Assembly: GCA_947034895.1 (NCBI GenBank)
Contig: OX344764.1
Location: 54,169,348-54,233,347, forward strand
From: Rhytidiadelphus loreus
Taxonomy: Eukaryota > Streptophyta > Bryopsida > Hypnales > Hylocomiaceae
Length of the DNA: 64,000 bases
Reading direction: 5' to 3'
In this document: piece by piece, positions 49,352-60,309 of the stretch
Layout: each line of letters begins with the position of its first letter
Position numbering within the stretch: position 1 is the first letter of the stretch
Position numbers and translations under genes: made by a program
The notes under the pieces: model-generated
Databases searched by the model: none
What the model saw: only the letters and a program-made list of their open reading frames with translations
Told to the model about the DNA's origin: nothing

Positions 49352-49567
49352 CACTAGAAGCATCCCATGTTTTCTTTTGTTTTCTTATGTCAAAGTTGAC
49401 GAATTTTGTTAGACATTCCATGTAACAAACCTTGTTTTTATGTCAACAATGACATCCCCTATAACATGAAGATGTTATAGTGGACATCATTGTTGACATA
49501 AAAACAACTATTGTTACATTGGATGTCCAACAAAATCCGTCAACTTTGATGCGGGTTCCTTCTAGTG
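49352..49567. mobile_element. Foldback CACTA-like element, 216 bp, with TCC target duplication
   Basis: The ends are CACTAGAAGCATCCCATG and, in reverse, CACTAGAAGGAACCCGC. TCC flanks both sides (49349-49351, 49568-49570). Arms fold through GTTGACATAAAAACAA / TTGTTTTTATGTCAAC. It sits inside a dispersed repeat whose second copy (43992-44266) lacks it, so both ends are confirmed by an empty site. Confidence 0.92.
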
Positions 49568-49676
49568 TCCATTACTATCATGTAAGACATGCATTGTGGC
49601 CCTAATTTCATATAGTTACTGAAAAAATCCATAAAGGGGTCATTCCCAGGTGTCCACAATGGGTTGCTTTACCTCG

Positions 49677-50760
49677 TAGAGCTTCTCTTCTCGATTGAAA
49701 TTTCAAAACAAGTTGGAGATGTTTTTTAAGGAATGAAAGGTGGTTGAACATTGAATTCATTGTTGTCAATGACTCAATTGGAAGTTAAATATTTTATAGT
49801 TTGATTTTTAAGCAACCAAACTGCCTCACATTGTGTATTAACCGCACTTGGTGCATCCTTTCTTGGCGTGTCCGCCGTGGGGGCACAGAAAGAGGGCGGT
49901 CTTCAAAAGCGTGCCGGAACGCACTTGGCGCCCCCTTCTTAACACGTCTGCCATGCAGATGCCCTTAGTCTGGGAAATTGTTGAATCGATGCAACTGGCT
50001 GGCTAGTAGTACAGATAGACACATGTAAGTATGAATTTGAAATTGCGGAGTGCGGTAATGTGGTATTATTTTTGGCAATTGTCGGTAGAATATATATGCT
50101 TGAGCTTTAATTGAATGAGTCAGCTTTAAAACAACGATACAGATGAATTTGTTAACTTACCATAGATGCAAATTTTTGCACTGGATTCTGTTTGCATTTT
50201 GTCTGCGCCATGTATATAAATATTAACGCTTGGATGGCAGATGTTCATTCAGGATCGATGTATATGTGAGTAGACTAGCTAGCAAGTTGGTTTGCTACAA
50301 CTCCGTCAATACTTAGGATGCCTCCATCTCAGATGTCCACACAGATATATACACAAGGTCTAGCTAGCTTGTAGGACCACACTTGCTCTGCAGGACTTCG
50401 TATTTCTGTTCACTTCCTAATCTAAGGTGTGCCCAAGTTGGAGCGTTCTAGTCACCAATTTCATTAATAGTTGTGCACTAGCTAATAGTATTTTTGTATC
50501 ACTTTTGGACGAGTTGAAAAAACTGGAGCGTTCCAAGCCGGGAGACATGCGGACGCTATTGACCCCGTGGACACATTCAAGCCGGTGGGTGTCAAAATGA
50601 TCGATCCTTAAAGTCCTTGACCCCAAAAGCAGGTCGGGGTGCAAGGCTTGCACGCACAGAGCTTTTTTCAATATCCCTGTGTAAGTTCACAAAGTTCTTC
50701 ACATTTTCCTTATTGGTTTTTATGAATTTATTGTTTTTCCCTTGTTCTATTGTTCATTTT
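49677..50760. other. Intergenic, no gene recognised
   Basis: Contains a short GC-rich patch (about 49850-49970, with GCACTTGGYGC twice) and a promoter-like stretch near 50200. Open frames here (for example 50417-50671) have no recognisable domain. Confidence 0.5.
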
Positions 50761-50960
50761 CAGGAAGTTATTAAACATTTTTATTGCAAGGGAAAACTTA
50801 GGGGAGGTTGGTAGGGGAAACAATTAATTTTCATGCATTTTCAAGAAAACATTAAACATTTCTATTGTAGGGAAAAACAGGGTTTTTTTGGTAGGGGAAA
50901 CAATTAATTTTCATGTATTTTCAGGAAATCATTAAACATTTCTATTGCAAGGAACAGGGT
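50761..50960. repeat. Tandem repeat of about 80 bp, interrupted by an hAT insertion
   Basis: Units begin AGGAAGTTATTAAACATTT (50762), AAGAAAACATTAAACATTT (50843) and AGGAAATCATTAAACATTT (50923), each with GGTAGGGGAAACAATTAATT further on. The third unit is split by the insertion at 50965; its remainder (GGTAGGAAAAAAAATTAATT) continues after 51682. Confidence 0.85.
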
Positions 50961-50965
50961 TTTTC

Positions 50966-51674
50966 CAGGGTTGTCATAGTGGGCGGACGTTCGGTTCATC
51001 CGTCCGTCTAGTTCGCCTGTCCGATAGAGGTCCCACCTGTCCAATACAATCAACAAATAGTTGACTTTTTTATAAAGAAAAAATATGCAATGTGGCTACC
51101 ACATCGCCGCAACGTGGCGTAGGCATGACATTGGGTGCGGATGGAATTGGTAGGGGCATGGACAAAAACTATGAGCGTTGACATAAGACAAGGTGCGGAC
51201 GTCATTCTGGCAGGGCGAGGACGTCATTTAGACAAGCTTAAGTCTGTGCCTTGACAAGTTTAAGTCCATGCCTTGACAGGTTTAAGTCCCCGCCCTAACA
51301 GATTTAAGTCCCCGCCTTAACAGGTCTAAGTCCCCGCCCTAACAAGTTTATGTCCCCGCCTTGACAGGTTAAAGTCCGCACCTTGACCTTAAGTCTACGC
51401 CTTGACTGATTTAAGTCTGCGCCTTGACAGGTTTAAGTCCGCGCCCTGATTATGATGTCCGCGCCTTGCTCTAACATCCCCGCCCTGATTTTCACGTTTG
51501 CGCCCTGATTCCAACGTGGATAGGTAGTGTGGAAGCGACTTGTCACTTGGAAAATTTCTGTAGCTTCAAAAATGAAAGGCGTTCGGAATGTCCGGACCGT
51601 CTGTCCGTCCGGTCCAGTTTGCGTATCCATCCGTCCCGTCCGATTACTCCGACTCATCTGGTATGACAACCCTG
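50966..51674. mobile_element. Non-autonomous hAT-like element, 709 bp, 8-bp target duplication
   Basis: Terminal repeats are CAGGGTTGTCATA and its reverse complement TATGACAACCCTG. GGGTTTTT occurs on both sides (50957-50964 and 51675-51682; one extra C on the left). Near both ends are GC-rich CCGTCCG clusters. It is inserted within a tandem repeat, which also fixes the ends. No transposase is encoded. The CAGGG terminus and 8-bp duplication indicate hAT. Confidence 0.88.
51235..51510. repeat. GC-rich minisatellite inside the hAT-like element
   Basis: About eleven copies of a 22-24 bp unit close to GACAGGTTTAAGTCCCCGCC, with CTT or CT endings, showing alternation between CCTTGAC and CCTAAC types. 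Composition differs sharply from the surrounding AT-rich DNA. Confidence 0.85.
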
Positions 51675-51826
51675 GGGTTTTTTTGGTAGGAAAAAAAATT
51701 AATTTTCATGTTCTTGGAGAAGTGTTTACATTTATCAAAGAGAATACTCAATCAAGCAAGGATCATGGATCATTTCATTAAAATTGAACTAACATTCCAA
51801 GTCAACTACAATAATCTAAACCCAAT

Positions 51827-52872
51827 CTACACACCTTCCCATGTGACGGGAATTCCTTTTGAAAACCTAGTCACAATGTAGTTTGAAATCACATACTCTC
51901 CCAAACACCTCCAGAAATACGGTGAAGCCTTGATAGATGCTGTAAATTGACCATATTTCCCTGCAATTTCCTTTAGTGTACTCAAATAAACCAACCCAAC
52001 ATAAGGATGATTTGGATCTCCTGTTACCTCTTCATTTTCCTCCCCTATCTGCAATGTGTTGGCAATGTCACCTTCCTCACGACTCCAACCTTGTACCGTC
52101 TTGAACCTTCAATTTTTTCAAACTAGTATAGTTCTCCCACTTCAAGCCATGGAGGTAGTATTGACCTATGGCCTTCAAACAACAAATGGAATCTAACACT
52201 TAAATCACATAACTCATAAGCTATAAATACATCTTTTCTACTTGGTATTGGGTGCACCATGAATTTGTGTAGTAATATCTGCACTGGTCTAGTGTCATCT
52301 CCAAAGTATTGTCTTGGTTTGGATTTAAGTACCCTCATGAATGATAAATTTGATTGCATTGTCGCATTGTTGCCTTCTAATGTTGGCAACTATTAAAAAT
52401 ATTTGGCTCTAAAGAAAATTTCATGAACTCCAAGAAATTCATGCATGAAAATAGAGACTATTTTACCTTTCCAAGTCCAATATCCTAAATCCTCTACTTC
52501 ACTTTCTTTGAATTTGTCAGGCCTAATAACCACTAAGTCATTCAACTTGTATTTTGTTCCTTCATGTACTAGAAAAGACAATCTCTCAACCTCGTCTTTA
52601 AACTCAAAAACTGTTTTTTCCGTTAAAAGCCCTTGCCCCTTCCAATATTCCATTAAGTAGCTTTTTATAGACTCCAACATACTTCTTCTATTTCCATGTT
52701 TCCACCCCACACTCACATCCTTCCTTTTCAACACTTCTTTACATGGACGATTAGGCACAATCTGTTGTAGTTTCCACAAATCTATTGCAAAATTTCTAGA
52801 TGAAGCTATTAAACAACCATTCAAGTGATCGGGAGGCATTCTTTCAAATAAGAACTTGTCAATACAAGACAA
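51827..52872 (-). pseudogene. Unrecognised degraded gene, possible BAH-like segment
   Basis: Three consecutive minus-strand frames (52393-52872, 52123-52389, 51827-52054) look like coding remnants of one gene. The first has 159 codons and contains KYKLNDLVVIRPDKFK and WTWKGKIVSIFMHEF, which recall the strand pattern of BAH domains, though this is weak. The second has PSRKDVFIAYELCDL and PPWLEVGELY, the third PNHPYVGLVYLSTL and FWRCLGEYVISNYIVTRF. Breaks between the frames could be introns or lesions; I see no clear splice pairs. No family is claimed. Its setting among transposons suggests a captured or transposon-borne gene. Confidence 0.35.
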
Positions 52873-53799
52873 AATTTTTAAAATTTAGTAACTTCTATAA
52901 ATATAACACATATTTTAGTAATTGAAAACTCTATAAATTCATACTATTCGTAAACAATGAAAAAACCCTGAGTGAGAATAAAAACATACCTTCAGATCCT
53001 GAAGCTAATTGCAAATTTGTGAGGCTAATTTGTACCTTAAAGTGGGAGTTGTTTTCTCTTTCCCTATTGACACAGAAGTGAGGTTCTAAATTTTGAGTCG
53101 CTTGAACTTGGTATTGTTAGGGAAGCAGTTTATTTTGAAATTGGATTTGGCAAGTCATTCTCACCATTTGGAGCAATTCTTTACAGAAGAAGAAAGACAT
53201 CAAAGGACAAGGTGAGTTGGCTTCTTGGCTTGGAAAAGGGAGCATTCTTAGCCTAAAATATGTTTAGTAAGAAATAGACCGACTCTTGGAAATCAATCAA
53301 TTATGGACATGTTTTGGTATTTGTGACGACTCGAGTCTTAACACAATTTTTTGTTCTTTTGACTTCTATTTTCTTGAGCTTGGTATCAATGTGGTTCTCA
53401 TTCTGTTGTGATCAATGAGAGTAGACTCACAAAGTGTGTGATTAAGTTCAGCCATAAACTAATTGTGTGACTAATCTTGTGCATAATGCAAAGCAATTTG
53501 TAGGATATAGAATGTAGTAAGTTGAGCATTTGTAGTTGACAAATCTAGATCATTGTCAGTTTCTATTTTTTATTTATTTATTTTAGTGTTTGTAGTTTTC
53601 TTTGTTAAAGTGTAAGTACATTTACAAACACAAAATTCTTAGATTATAGATTTGTAGGAAGTTATTCAATGATCAAAATTAAGATTCAATTTTTGTGCCT
53701 TGATTTTCTCGTAATCTTGTTTATGAAGTGATTGCCTTAAACTAGTGTTTTTGCAGAGAGGTGTAAACTTGTGATTGAAGAGATTTATACGTACAGAAG

Positions 53800-54892
53800 A
53801 TGAGAAGCGAGGACAACATGGTTGTTCCTATGAAGTCTAGGACGAAATCAAGAACTATCTGTGACCTTGAAGCAAGCACTCAAGACATGAATGTTGACTC
53901 TATTCTAGCTTGTGAACCTGTCTCGAAACTTGTTGTGTTGTTTAAGCGGGGGAAGGTGGAAAGCAAAGGGAAAGGTTCTTTTGACAAGATTGATTGTAGA
54001 CGTCTTGAACAGAAAAAGATGCGGTTATGCATTCAAACAAGAAGTGAAGACCAAATGACGGATTACAAGAAGCTTCAAGCAGCAAACATTAAGAGGAATG
54101 CCATGGTGCTCTTGGCGCTAGGAATACCCAAAATTGATAACATACCAAAAGACAAGAACACAAAGGGAAAAGAGGCGGAGAAAGATAAAGAGATTGCAAT
54201 AATGTTGGAATAAAGTGACAAGGTCACTTAACATGAAAGGTCATGAGGTTTTACTGAAGAAAAAAGCGACAATAGAAGAGAAGAAAGCTCCAATAGCAAT
54301 GACAAAGAAGAAAAATGTTCCAAAGAAAAAATAAAATGGTGATGTTAAGTGGTATAAAGGACCTTTGTTGGAATTGTAAAACAAAACTAGGGAGTCCTAA
54401 TTCGTTATTCTATGGACAATGTGGAAGGAACCATGTAGGCTCAGAAGTGGGGGTAGGTTTTTTTAACAAAGATCCTGGCGAACCAAAGGAGCCAAATGAA
54501 CCAAAGGATTATGAAGAGGTTGATGAAGCCATTGGAATTCCAAACACTCTTTTGACCCTAGACCTAGGAGATTGCCTACTCGCAAACTATTGGGGAATTT
54601 TTTTTTAAAGAAATACTATAAGAGACAGCACAAGAAGTTGAATCTAAACCACAGGAATGTACGACATTGGTTTTCAAACCTAAACGATGGATTTGTAAGT
54701 GATTTTCTTAAGCACCCTTCCATTCAACATGATCTTTACATGATGAAGAGACTAACTGAGTTTGTGAAGGCTTGAGAGCCTGAGCTGGTGACTTTGTTGT
54801 TCATTGAGGAAGGGATTTCTCTACGCTGGAAAGTTGAGGACATTGTACAATATGCAATTGAGATTAAGCATTACCAAAGGAAGCTACAGTAA
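53800..54892 (+). pseudogene. Unrecognised degraded coding region
   Basis: A 137-codon frame (53800-54213) rich in K and E starts MRSEDNMVVPMKSRTKSRTI and contains VSKLVVLFKRGKVESKGKGS. A second frame (54315-54608) has CWNCKTKLG and FYGQCGRN, a possible CxxC...C zinc ribbon, followed by PGEPKEPNEPKDYEEVDEA. After 54608 further pieces read WFSNLNDGFVSDFLKHPS and, past a stop, EPELVTLLFIEEGISLRWKV. The order and protein-like composition suggest one decayed gene. No family is recognised. Confidence 0.35.
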
Positions 54893-55311
54893 TCAACTAC
54901 AAATAATTCCTTTTAATAACATTGATCATTTTCAATTTTGTATTGTAAGATATTGAATTTCTTTATTTTGAGGTAGATGCTTTGTAATATTCTTTTGTAT
55001 TTGTTGTTGTATTGCTTTTCTGAAATGGTATTGTTGGAATGTGCAGATGTCAAAGGTTTGTAGTGATTGTAGTTGGAGATCAAAGATTTATTTGGATAGG
55101 ACATCGTAGGACATTGAAGCATCTTTTTATCAATTGTTTTGGGAATACCATTATTTTTTATACTTGTATAGAAAGACATGGTATTTTCCTATTAGATTTT
55201 TCCTTTGAGAATCCCTCTGGGGAAAATGTAACAAAATCCCTTCGGACATTTGTATATAAAAACACGTTTAAGAAATGATTTCACATTTCCTTTCGACATT
55301 TCATTTCCATT

Positions 55312-55395
55312 CACCTGTGAGGATTCCCTTTTGATTCACCTGTGAGGATTTGCTTTTAATTCTCCTTGTGAGGATTTGCTTCCAATTCTCCTATG
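55312..55395. repeat. Minisatellite, about 26-bp unit
   Basis: Three clear copies of TCACCTGTGAGGATTTGCTT, ending AAT or GAT, followed by a weaker fourth. Confidence 0.85.
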
Positions 55396-55671
55396 TAAAT
55401 TTTACCTCTCTCACATTTCCCTCTGACAATTTTATTTCCTTGTGAACATTTTGTATAAAAAGGTTATCCAAACAAGGAATTAAAACTGTAAATCCCTACA
55501 AGGAAAGCAAAAAATGTTCCTTGTGGCGGAGCCTAGCTCGTGATTGAGGACTGGATATCATTCCATTACGTTATTTACATGTGGGAAGGGTCCAACTCCG
55601 TTCCAGTGAAGCATAGTAACCACAAATCCGATGCAAGGTTCTTGAGTATTATTAGTTATGTGAGGTTAACA

Positions 55672-55810
55672 CTAGTGCAAAAGGGGTGTTTTAATGACAT
55701 TTGAAATGACATTTAGATGACATCCAAATGTCATTTTACATGTCATTTTTTTGATGTCACTAAGCCATGGAGTTCTAAATGACATTTTGAATATGTCATT
55801 TCAAAATGTT
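55672..55810. mobile_element. CACTA-type terminus with TGACATTT repeats (one end)
   Basis: CACTAGTGCAAAAGGGGTGT is a classic plant CACTA-family end. It is followed by at least six copies, in both orientations, of AATGACATTT/AAATGTCATT, like subterminal repeats. A matching second end was not found nearby. Confidence 0.6.
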
Positions 55811-55909
55811 TGTGATGTACATCTTAAAATTTAAAATCAATGTGGAATGAGGATTTTTTGTAATTCAAAATCAATTCAACATATAACTGAGGTTTAGAAA
55901 TTCTACACA

Positions 55910-56310
55910 ATATTGTAGATCGCAACTTCAATTTTTTTTTTCAAGATATAGATCTTCATATCTGAATTCTCTGCAAAAAGTAGATTTCAATTTCAGAACA
56001 TGTTGTGAGCATGTACATTTATCAATTTAGATTGTCACAACATCAAAGATTTTAATTTCAAAAGTCTTCTCAGAGGTAGATCGAGAGGTAGATTCTTGTA
56101 CCACTCAGAACTGTAGATTCTGATCTTCAACATCGTAGATTTTAATACTGGAATGTCTTTAATTTGTAGATTAGGAATTTAATAATCCTTTCCCAATGTA
56201 GATGTTAATATCAAAAATTGTCACATGATTTGGAATTATTGTTCTGAAATCTTGAAAATCTGTAGATTTTTTCCCTAGAATAATTCATATCAATTTGTAG
56301 ACTCTGCAAA
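55910..56310. repeat. Degenerate repeat built on GTAGAT
   Basis: The word GTAGAT, often GTAGATTTTAAT or GTAGATTCTG, appears about ten times in 400 bp with irregular spacing of about 30-50 bp, often followed by CTTCAA, AATTTCA or similar. It looks like an old minisatellite. Confidence 0.5.
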
Positions 56311-56731
56311 TGAAAAAAATAGGATTTTTGGTAAATGTCATTATCCTAGAGAAGGAACATAACACAACCCAAAATCTACATCTAGATGAAATACTAATAT
56401 ACAAAATTCTTTCTACAAATTTTCCCACCTACAAAATCTAAACTAACAGGTCCAGAGGTATCACTTGTTGGCAATGGAGCTTCCTGTTGAGGAGGGCTCC
56501 GATTTTCTTCAACTATTTTGTCTGCAACTGTTGGTGGCATGAACATTGTGATACCTCCATCGACGCAGATTCAATTGTAGAAAATGGTGACAGGTCTAGT
56601 TGCCAAATACCTATCATCGACATTGCAAAAACATTGGAATATGAAGCAAGAACTACGATGTTTAAGACTAAAACACTAAATTTTTTGTAGAAGTAAGGTC
56701 CATGTTGATTTATGGTTTTCAAAGCAATAAC

Positions 56732-56842
56732 CTTGTCTTTTTGTTGTCCCTTGCCAACCACTATAACAACCATGTGACTACCTCCTTTCTGAAATTTGTT
56801 CAGAATGTCGTACAATGGCATGTCCTTCGGCAGTCTGTGCAA
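56732..56842 (-). pseudogene. CNNM/DUF21 protein fragment (CBS domain piece)
   Basis: The minus-strand frame reads LHRLPKDMPLYDILNKFQKG followed by GSHMVVIVVGKGQQ, which matches the CBS-domain block (PADMPLYDILNEFQKGSSHM-AAVV) of plant DUF21/CNNM membrane transport proteins. The longer frame around it (56513-57034) is not recognisable as the rest of the family, and no transmembrane DUF21 part is seen. It is a gene fragment carried among repeats rather than a working gene. Confidence 0.7.
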
Positions 56843-58014
56843 CATCATTGTATTGTCAGTCTCCAAAACATTTAGTGATTTCTTGGGACATTTCTGATTT
56901 ATATCCAGATCATAACTAGCCAAATCATGGTCTTTTGAGGAAAGAGACTTGGAACGCCTTAAATCTGGTTCTACCCATTGATCTGCTTCAACATGGACAT
57001 TCTCGTAACAGTTGCTAACCCAGTCTATATACAAAGTCGTGCAGCTAGAGAGTACAAACTACTAGTGACTGATACTGTTCAATACGGTTAAAACCATTAG
57101 AATGGATTAGATTACCACATGTTAATAAATCACATACCTGTAACATTATTCAAAACAATTTAATGTAAAAGTTGCCATAGAATATATTCAATAAAGGAAG
57201 TTATAATACAAAGGCCCATCAAAGGTCATCCTTTCCGCAACCTACTTGGATATTCTTCGAATGGGAACTACACTAATAGGAGTATTTTCCTCAGCTCGAA
57301 TAGTCAATAGGTTCTTCACTTGTACACATTTCATGCAAGAAGATTAATTAATCCACTCTACGAAATAAAATTTCGAATAGATTTAATAATTTTTAAAAAA
57401 AAAATAGATTAATATTAGGGTTTAGAATCCACTATACTCATTGTTGAAATTCACTGTAGGTAACTCAAGAGTTTGAGGGCAATACAATCTCCTACTTTGA
57501 GACTGCACAATCTATTCTAGTAGATTACAGCGATTGGATCTCTAGAGAGATTTCATCTCAAAACTAGCACATACTGGACAGTCTTCAGATACTCTAGACA
57601 GTGAAGAATAACTCACCAGCAACAAACCAATTATGTTTTGAGGACTATTAGAACAAGAACGCGGCTATGCCCTCATGTTATGATCCTCCCCAACGCCTCT
57701 CTGTGAGCAGTCCAAGTTAGGATCTCTGAGAAATTGCAAATTGGATGAGCCAAACATTGCATACCAATACCTACAAGAGTGCACTTATAAAGCCCTCACC
57801 TGTCTAATTTGGTGTCTACGTCTGTAATGTAAACTTTGCTTATCCTACAAAGTCTAAAAACAAGGGGATATAAGGGTTAATCTCCTAAGGAAAGGTCAAT
57901 AAGTTTAGTGTTTTGTGACTAAGGTCACTTGTTTCTGTAAAAGGGATACTTATCTTACGTTGTTTCTAGTTTATTGGTTTTATATAAAGAAAACCCAAAG
58001 AAATGTATCTACAT

Positions 58015-59768
58015 CAATTTGCTTCTGTCCATTACTCATGCTATAGTATAGACCCAATGAATGACGTCACAGTCCTATCTAGTATAGAATTTGGCTTTGT
58101 CAAATTGGCGTGTATGAACCTCGATTCAATTATGCAAAATGCACTATCACCTATTGTCAATTTGTATAATATTTATAAATATAAATATAAATATATTTAT
58201 TTCTCCTTAATTACCATGAAGTTCTTTTACCCAATTAACAATTTATTTCGACCTAGCAATTACTATCCTAATTGCTAATTAGGATGCTAAAACAAATCTA
58301 AACTAGGTCAATTTGTCTCTATACTAATGGAGGCATGGTGAGTTAGTAATTTTACCAATCAATTCGATTAGAACACCTCCTTAACAGCCTTTCGCTGTAG
58401 TCCGACCCCACCAGTCAATTCGCCCTTTTTCCAACCATAGCCAGAAGCCAAACAATTCGTAATTTGTACCCCATTCTTCAATTTGCTTGCAAGCTATTCG
58501 ACCTCCATCACATCATCAAGAATCACCAACCAAATTTGCATCAAATCGATTAGTAACAAACAACAAACTAGGGATCACAACATCAATTGGTTAATTTGAG
58601 TAAATGCCATGATACACAATGCTTCTCAATGTCTCACAGACTTAATTCCATTTGCCAAATTCAGTACAATCAAGAATATGGAGAGTCTCTCAACTATTCA
58701 ATTTGATTAGAATAATTCTTGCATCACTATCTAATTGACATAAAGATTTAAGATACAGATTCATGTATAACCATCCAATATTATTGTTAATCCATACAAT
58801 CTAATGACTTTCGATTTGAATACGCTCACTTACACACACTGTTTGAAATCATACAACCAGTATGATAACCGGTAGTCTTCAATTTGAACAAAAGTCCATG
58901 ACCGACTCAATTAGCTTAACAATATATTCTCAATATCAATTTAATCTAATTTACCATCAGTTTTAATTAATTTCAATTTGCCTTCATTCCACATATAGCA
59001 ATCAGTCCTAATTGCACATCCACAACAGGTTGCAAACAATTTGATTTGACTTACTTACAACAGTACTCATATTTTCACAGACTCAATTAACAATCACACT
59101 TAAACAATTTGCATATAATCAGTACATATGACTATTATTGTAACTTACATTCACTCAACAATTTGATCAACTTTTCCCACACAACATAATTCAATTAATA
59201 AACACAAGTTAACTCCCTGTCACAGTATCGATTCGATTTGCTTCCTCCGGTACAGCTTCCTGATGACAGCGCAAACACAGACTCAATTTTCAATTTTAAC
59301 ATACACAAAACAATGGCTGATACACTCAAGCACACTCATACACAAATTGATTACAGTCACTCAACATCAAATTGCACTCCCTGCAATTTGCAATTAGACT
59401 TACAACAGTTCACACTTCCACAATTCCAAATCGATCTTACAAACAAACACAGTACACGACAATTCGAAAAGATTATATTCTTATTACAAGTATTAATAGT
59501 TTCACAATTTGAAAGATTCAGAACATGCGAAAACTACAGACACAAACTCAACAATGCTCCACCGAGAGAGAAAAAATGAAAATCAATTCGATTAAGTACC
59601 CACGGCCTTCCTGGAAAGGCGTTCAAGTTGCCTTGATTCAAATCTAGTTGGAGCCTTTTGAAATCCCAAAATTCTAATTGCCTTCACACTACACTATACA
59701 TGCAAATTAATCCAGTATAATGGAACCATTCCATCAATTTGCCAGTTTTCACACTGGAGAAGCAATTT
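58015..59768. repeat. Tract dense in CAATTTG / CAAATTG
   Basis: I count about 18 exact CAATTTG or CAAATTG words in 1.75 kb, plus at least six CAATTCG. Spacing is irregular, mostly 30-120 bp, and most copies are in the CAATTTG orientation. At this base composition fewer than one would be expected. The right retroelement LTR (48.1-49.1 kb) is also enriched, so this may be a related LTR. No coding potential is seen. Confidence 0.65.
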
Positions 59769-60175
59769 GACTTAAAATTAAAAAATTTACTAGTCTACAA
59801 CGTCCAACAGAAACGTTGATCTAATTGGAGTTACAGCTTCAGTAAACATGCCCACGTTCAAAACAATTCTTCAGCAGTAGCAAATGACATAAATCAAACA
59901 AAGTATATAAACACTGAGACAATATTAAAAAAATAGTGTGTCAACAACAACTATACATAGCAAAAAAGTTGCAAACCAACTCTAACAATATTTGCAAATT
60001 CTGAAAGAGCTTCGCATGCAACTCACCTTTTCAGTCAAGTCTAAAGCTCCAACAATGATTGTTGTCTCGTCAAGGGTTAGGTAACCTCCAGCCTTGCATC
60101 CGCATAGTACAGTAGAGATTTTAGATTAATCATAACTGCAACTCTTTTCAGGAAAATACAGAACCGGAAGATCGT

Positions 60176-60194
60176 TTTCGGACGGAGGGAGTAA
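60176..60194 (-). mobile_element. Stowaway-like MITE terminus (one end)
   Basis: On the minus strand it is TTACTCCCTCCGTCCGAAA, the standard Stowaway end including the TA. No paired end was found. Confidence 0.6.
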
Positions 60195-60309
60195 CAAGAA
60201 GCGCCCCCAAAACTTGAAACTAATCAAAAAGACATTTACCTCGGCTCCATCTGAATGTGCTGGCTAAAAGGAGACTGAAAGGAGACTATGCTGGCACATT
60301 GAGATTGCC

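Noticed and set aside
51235..51510. CRISPR-like array
   Set aside because: Units are contiguous and variable without unique spacers, in a plant hAT-like element; it is a minisatellite.
53381..53400. TGGTATCAATGTGGTTCTCA as a copia-type (initiator tRNA-Met) primer binding site
   Set aside because: Only the first eight bases fit the usual TGGTATCAGAGC, and no LTR end could be recognised before it.
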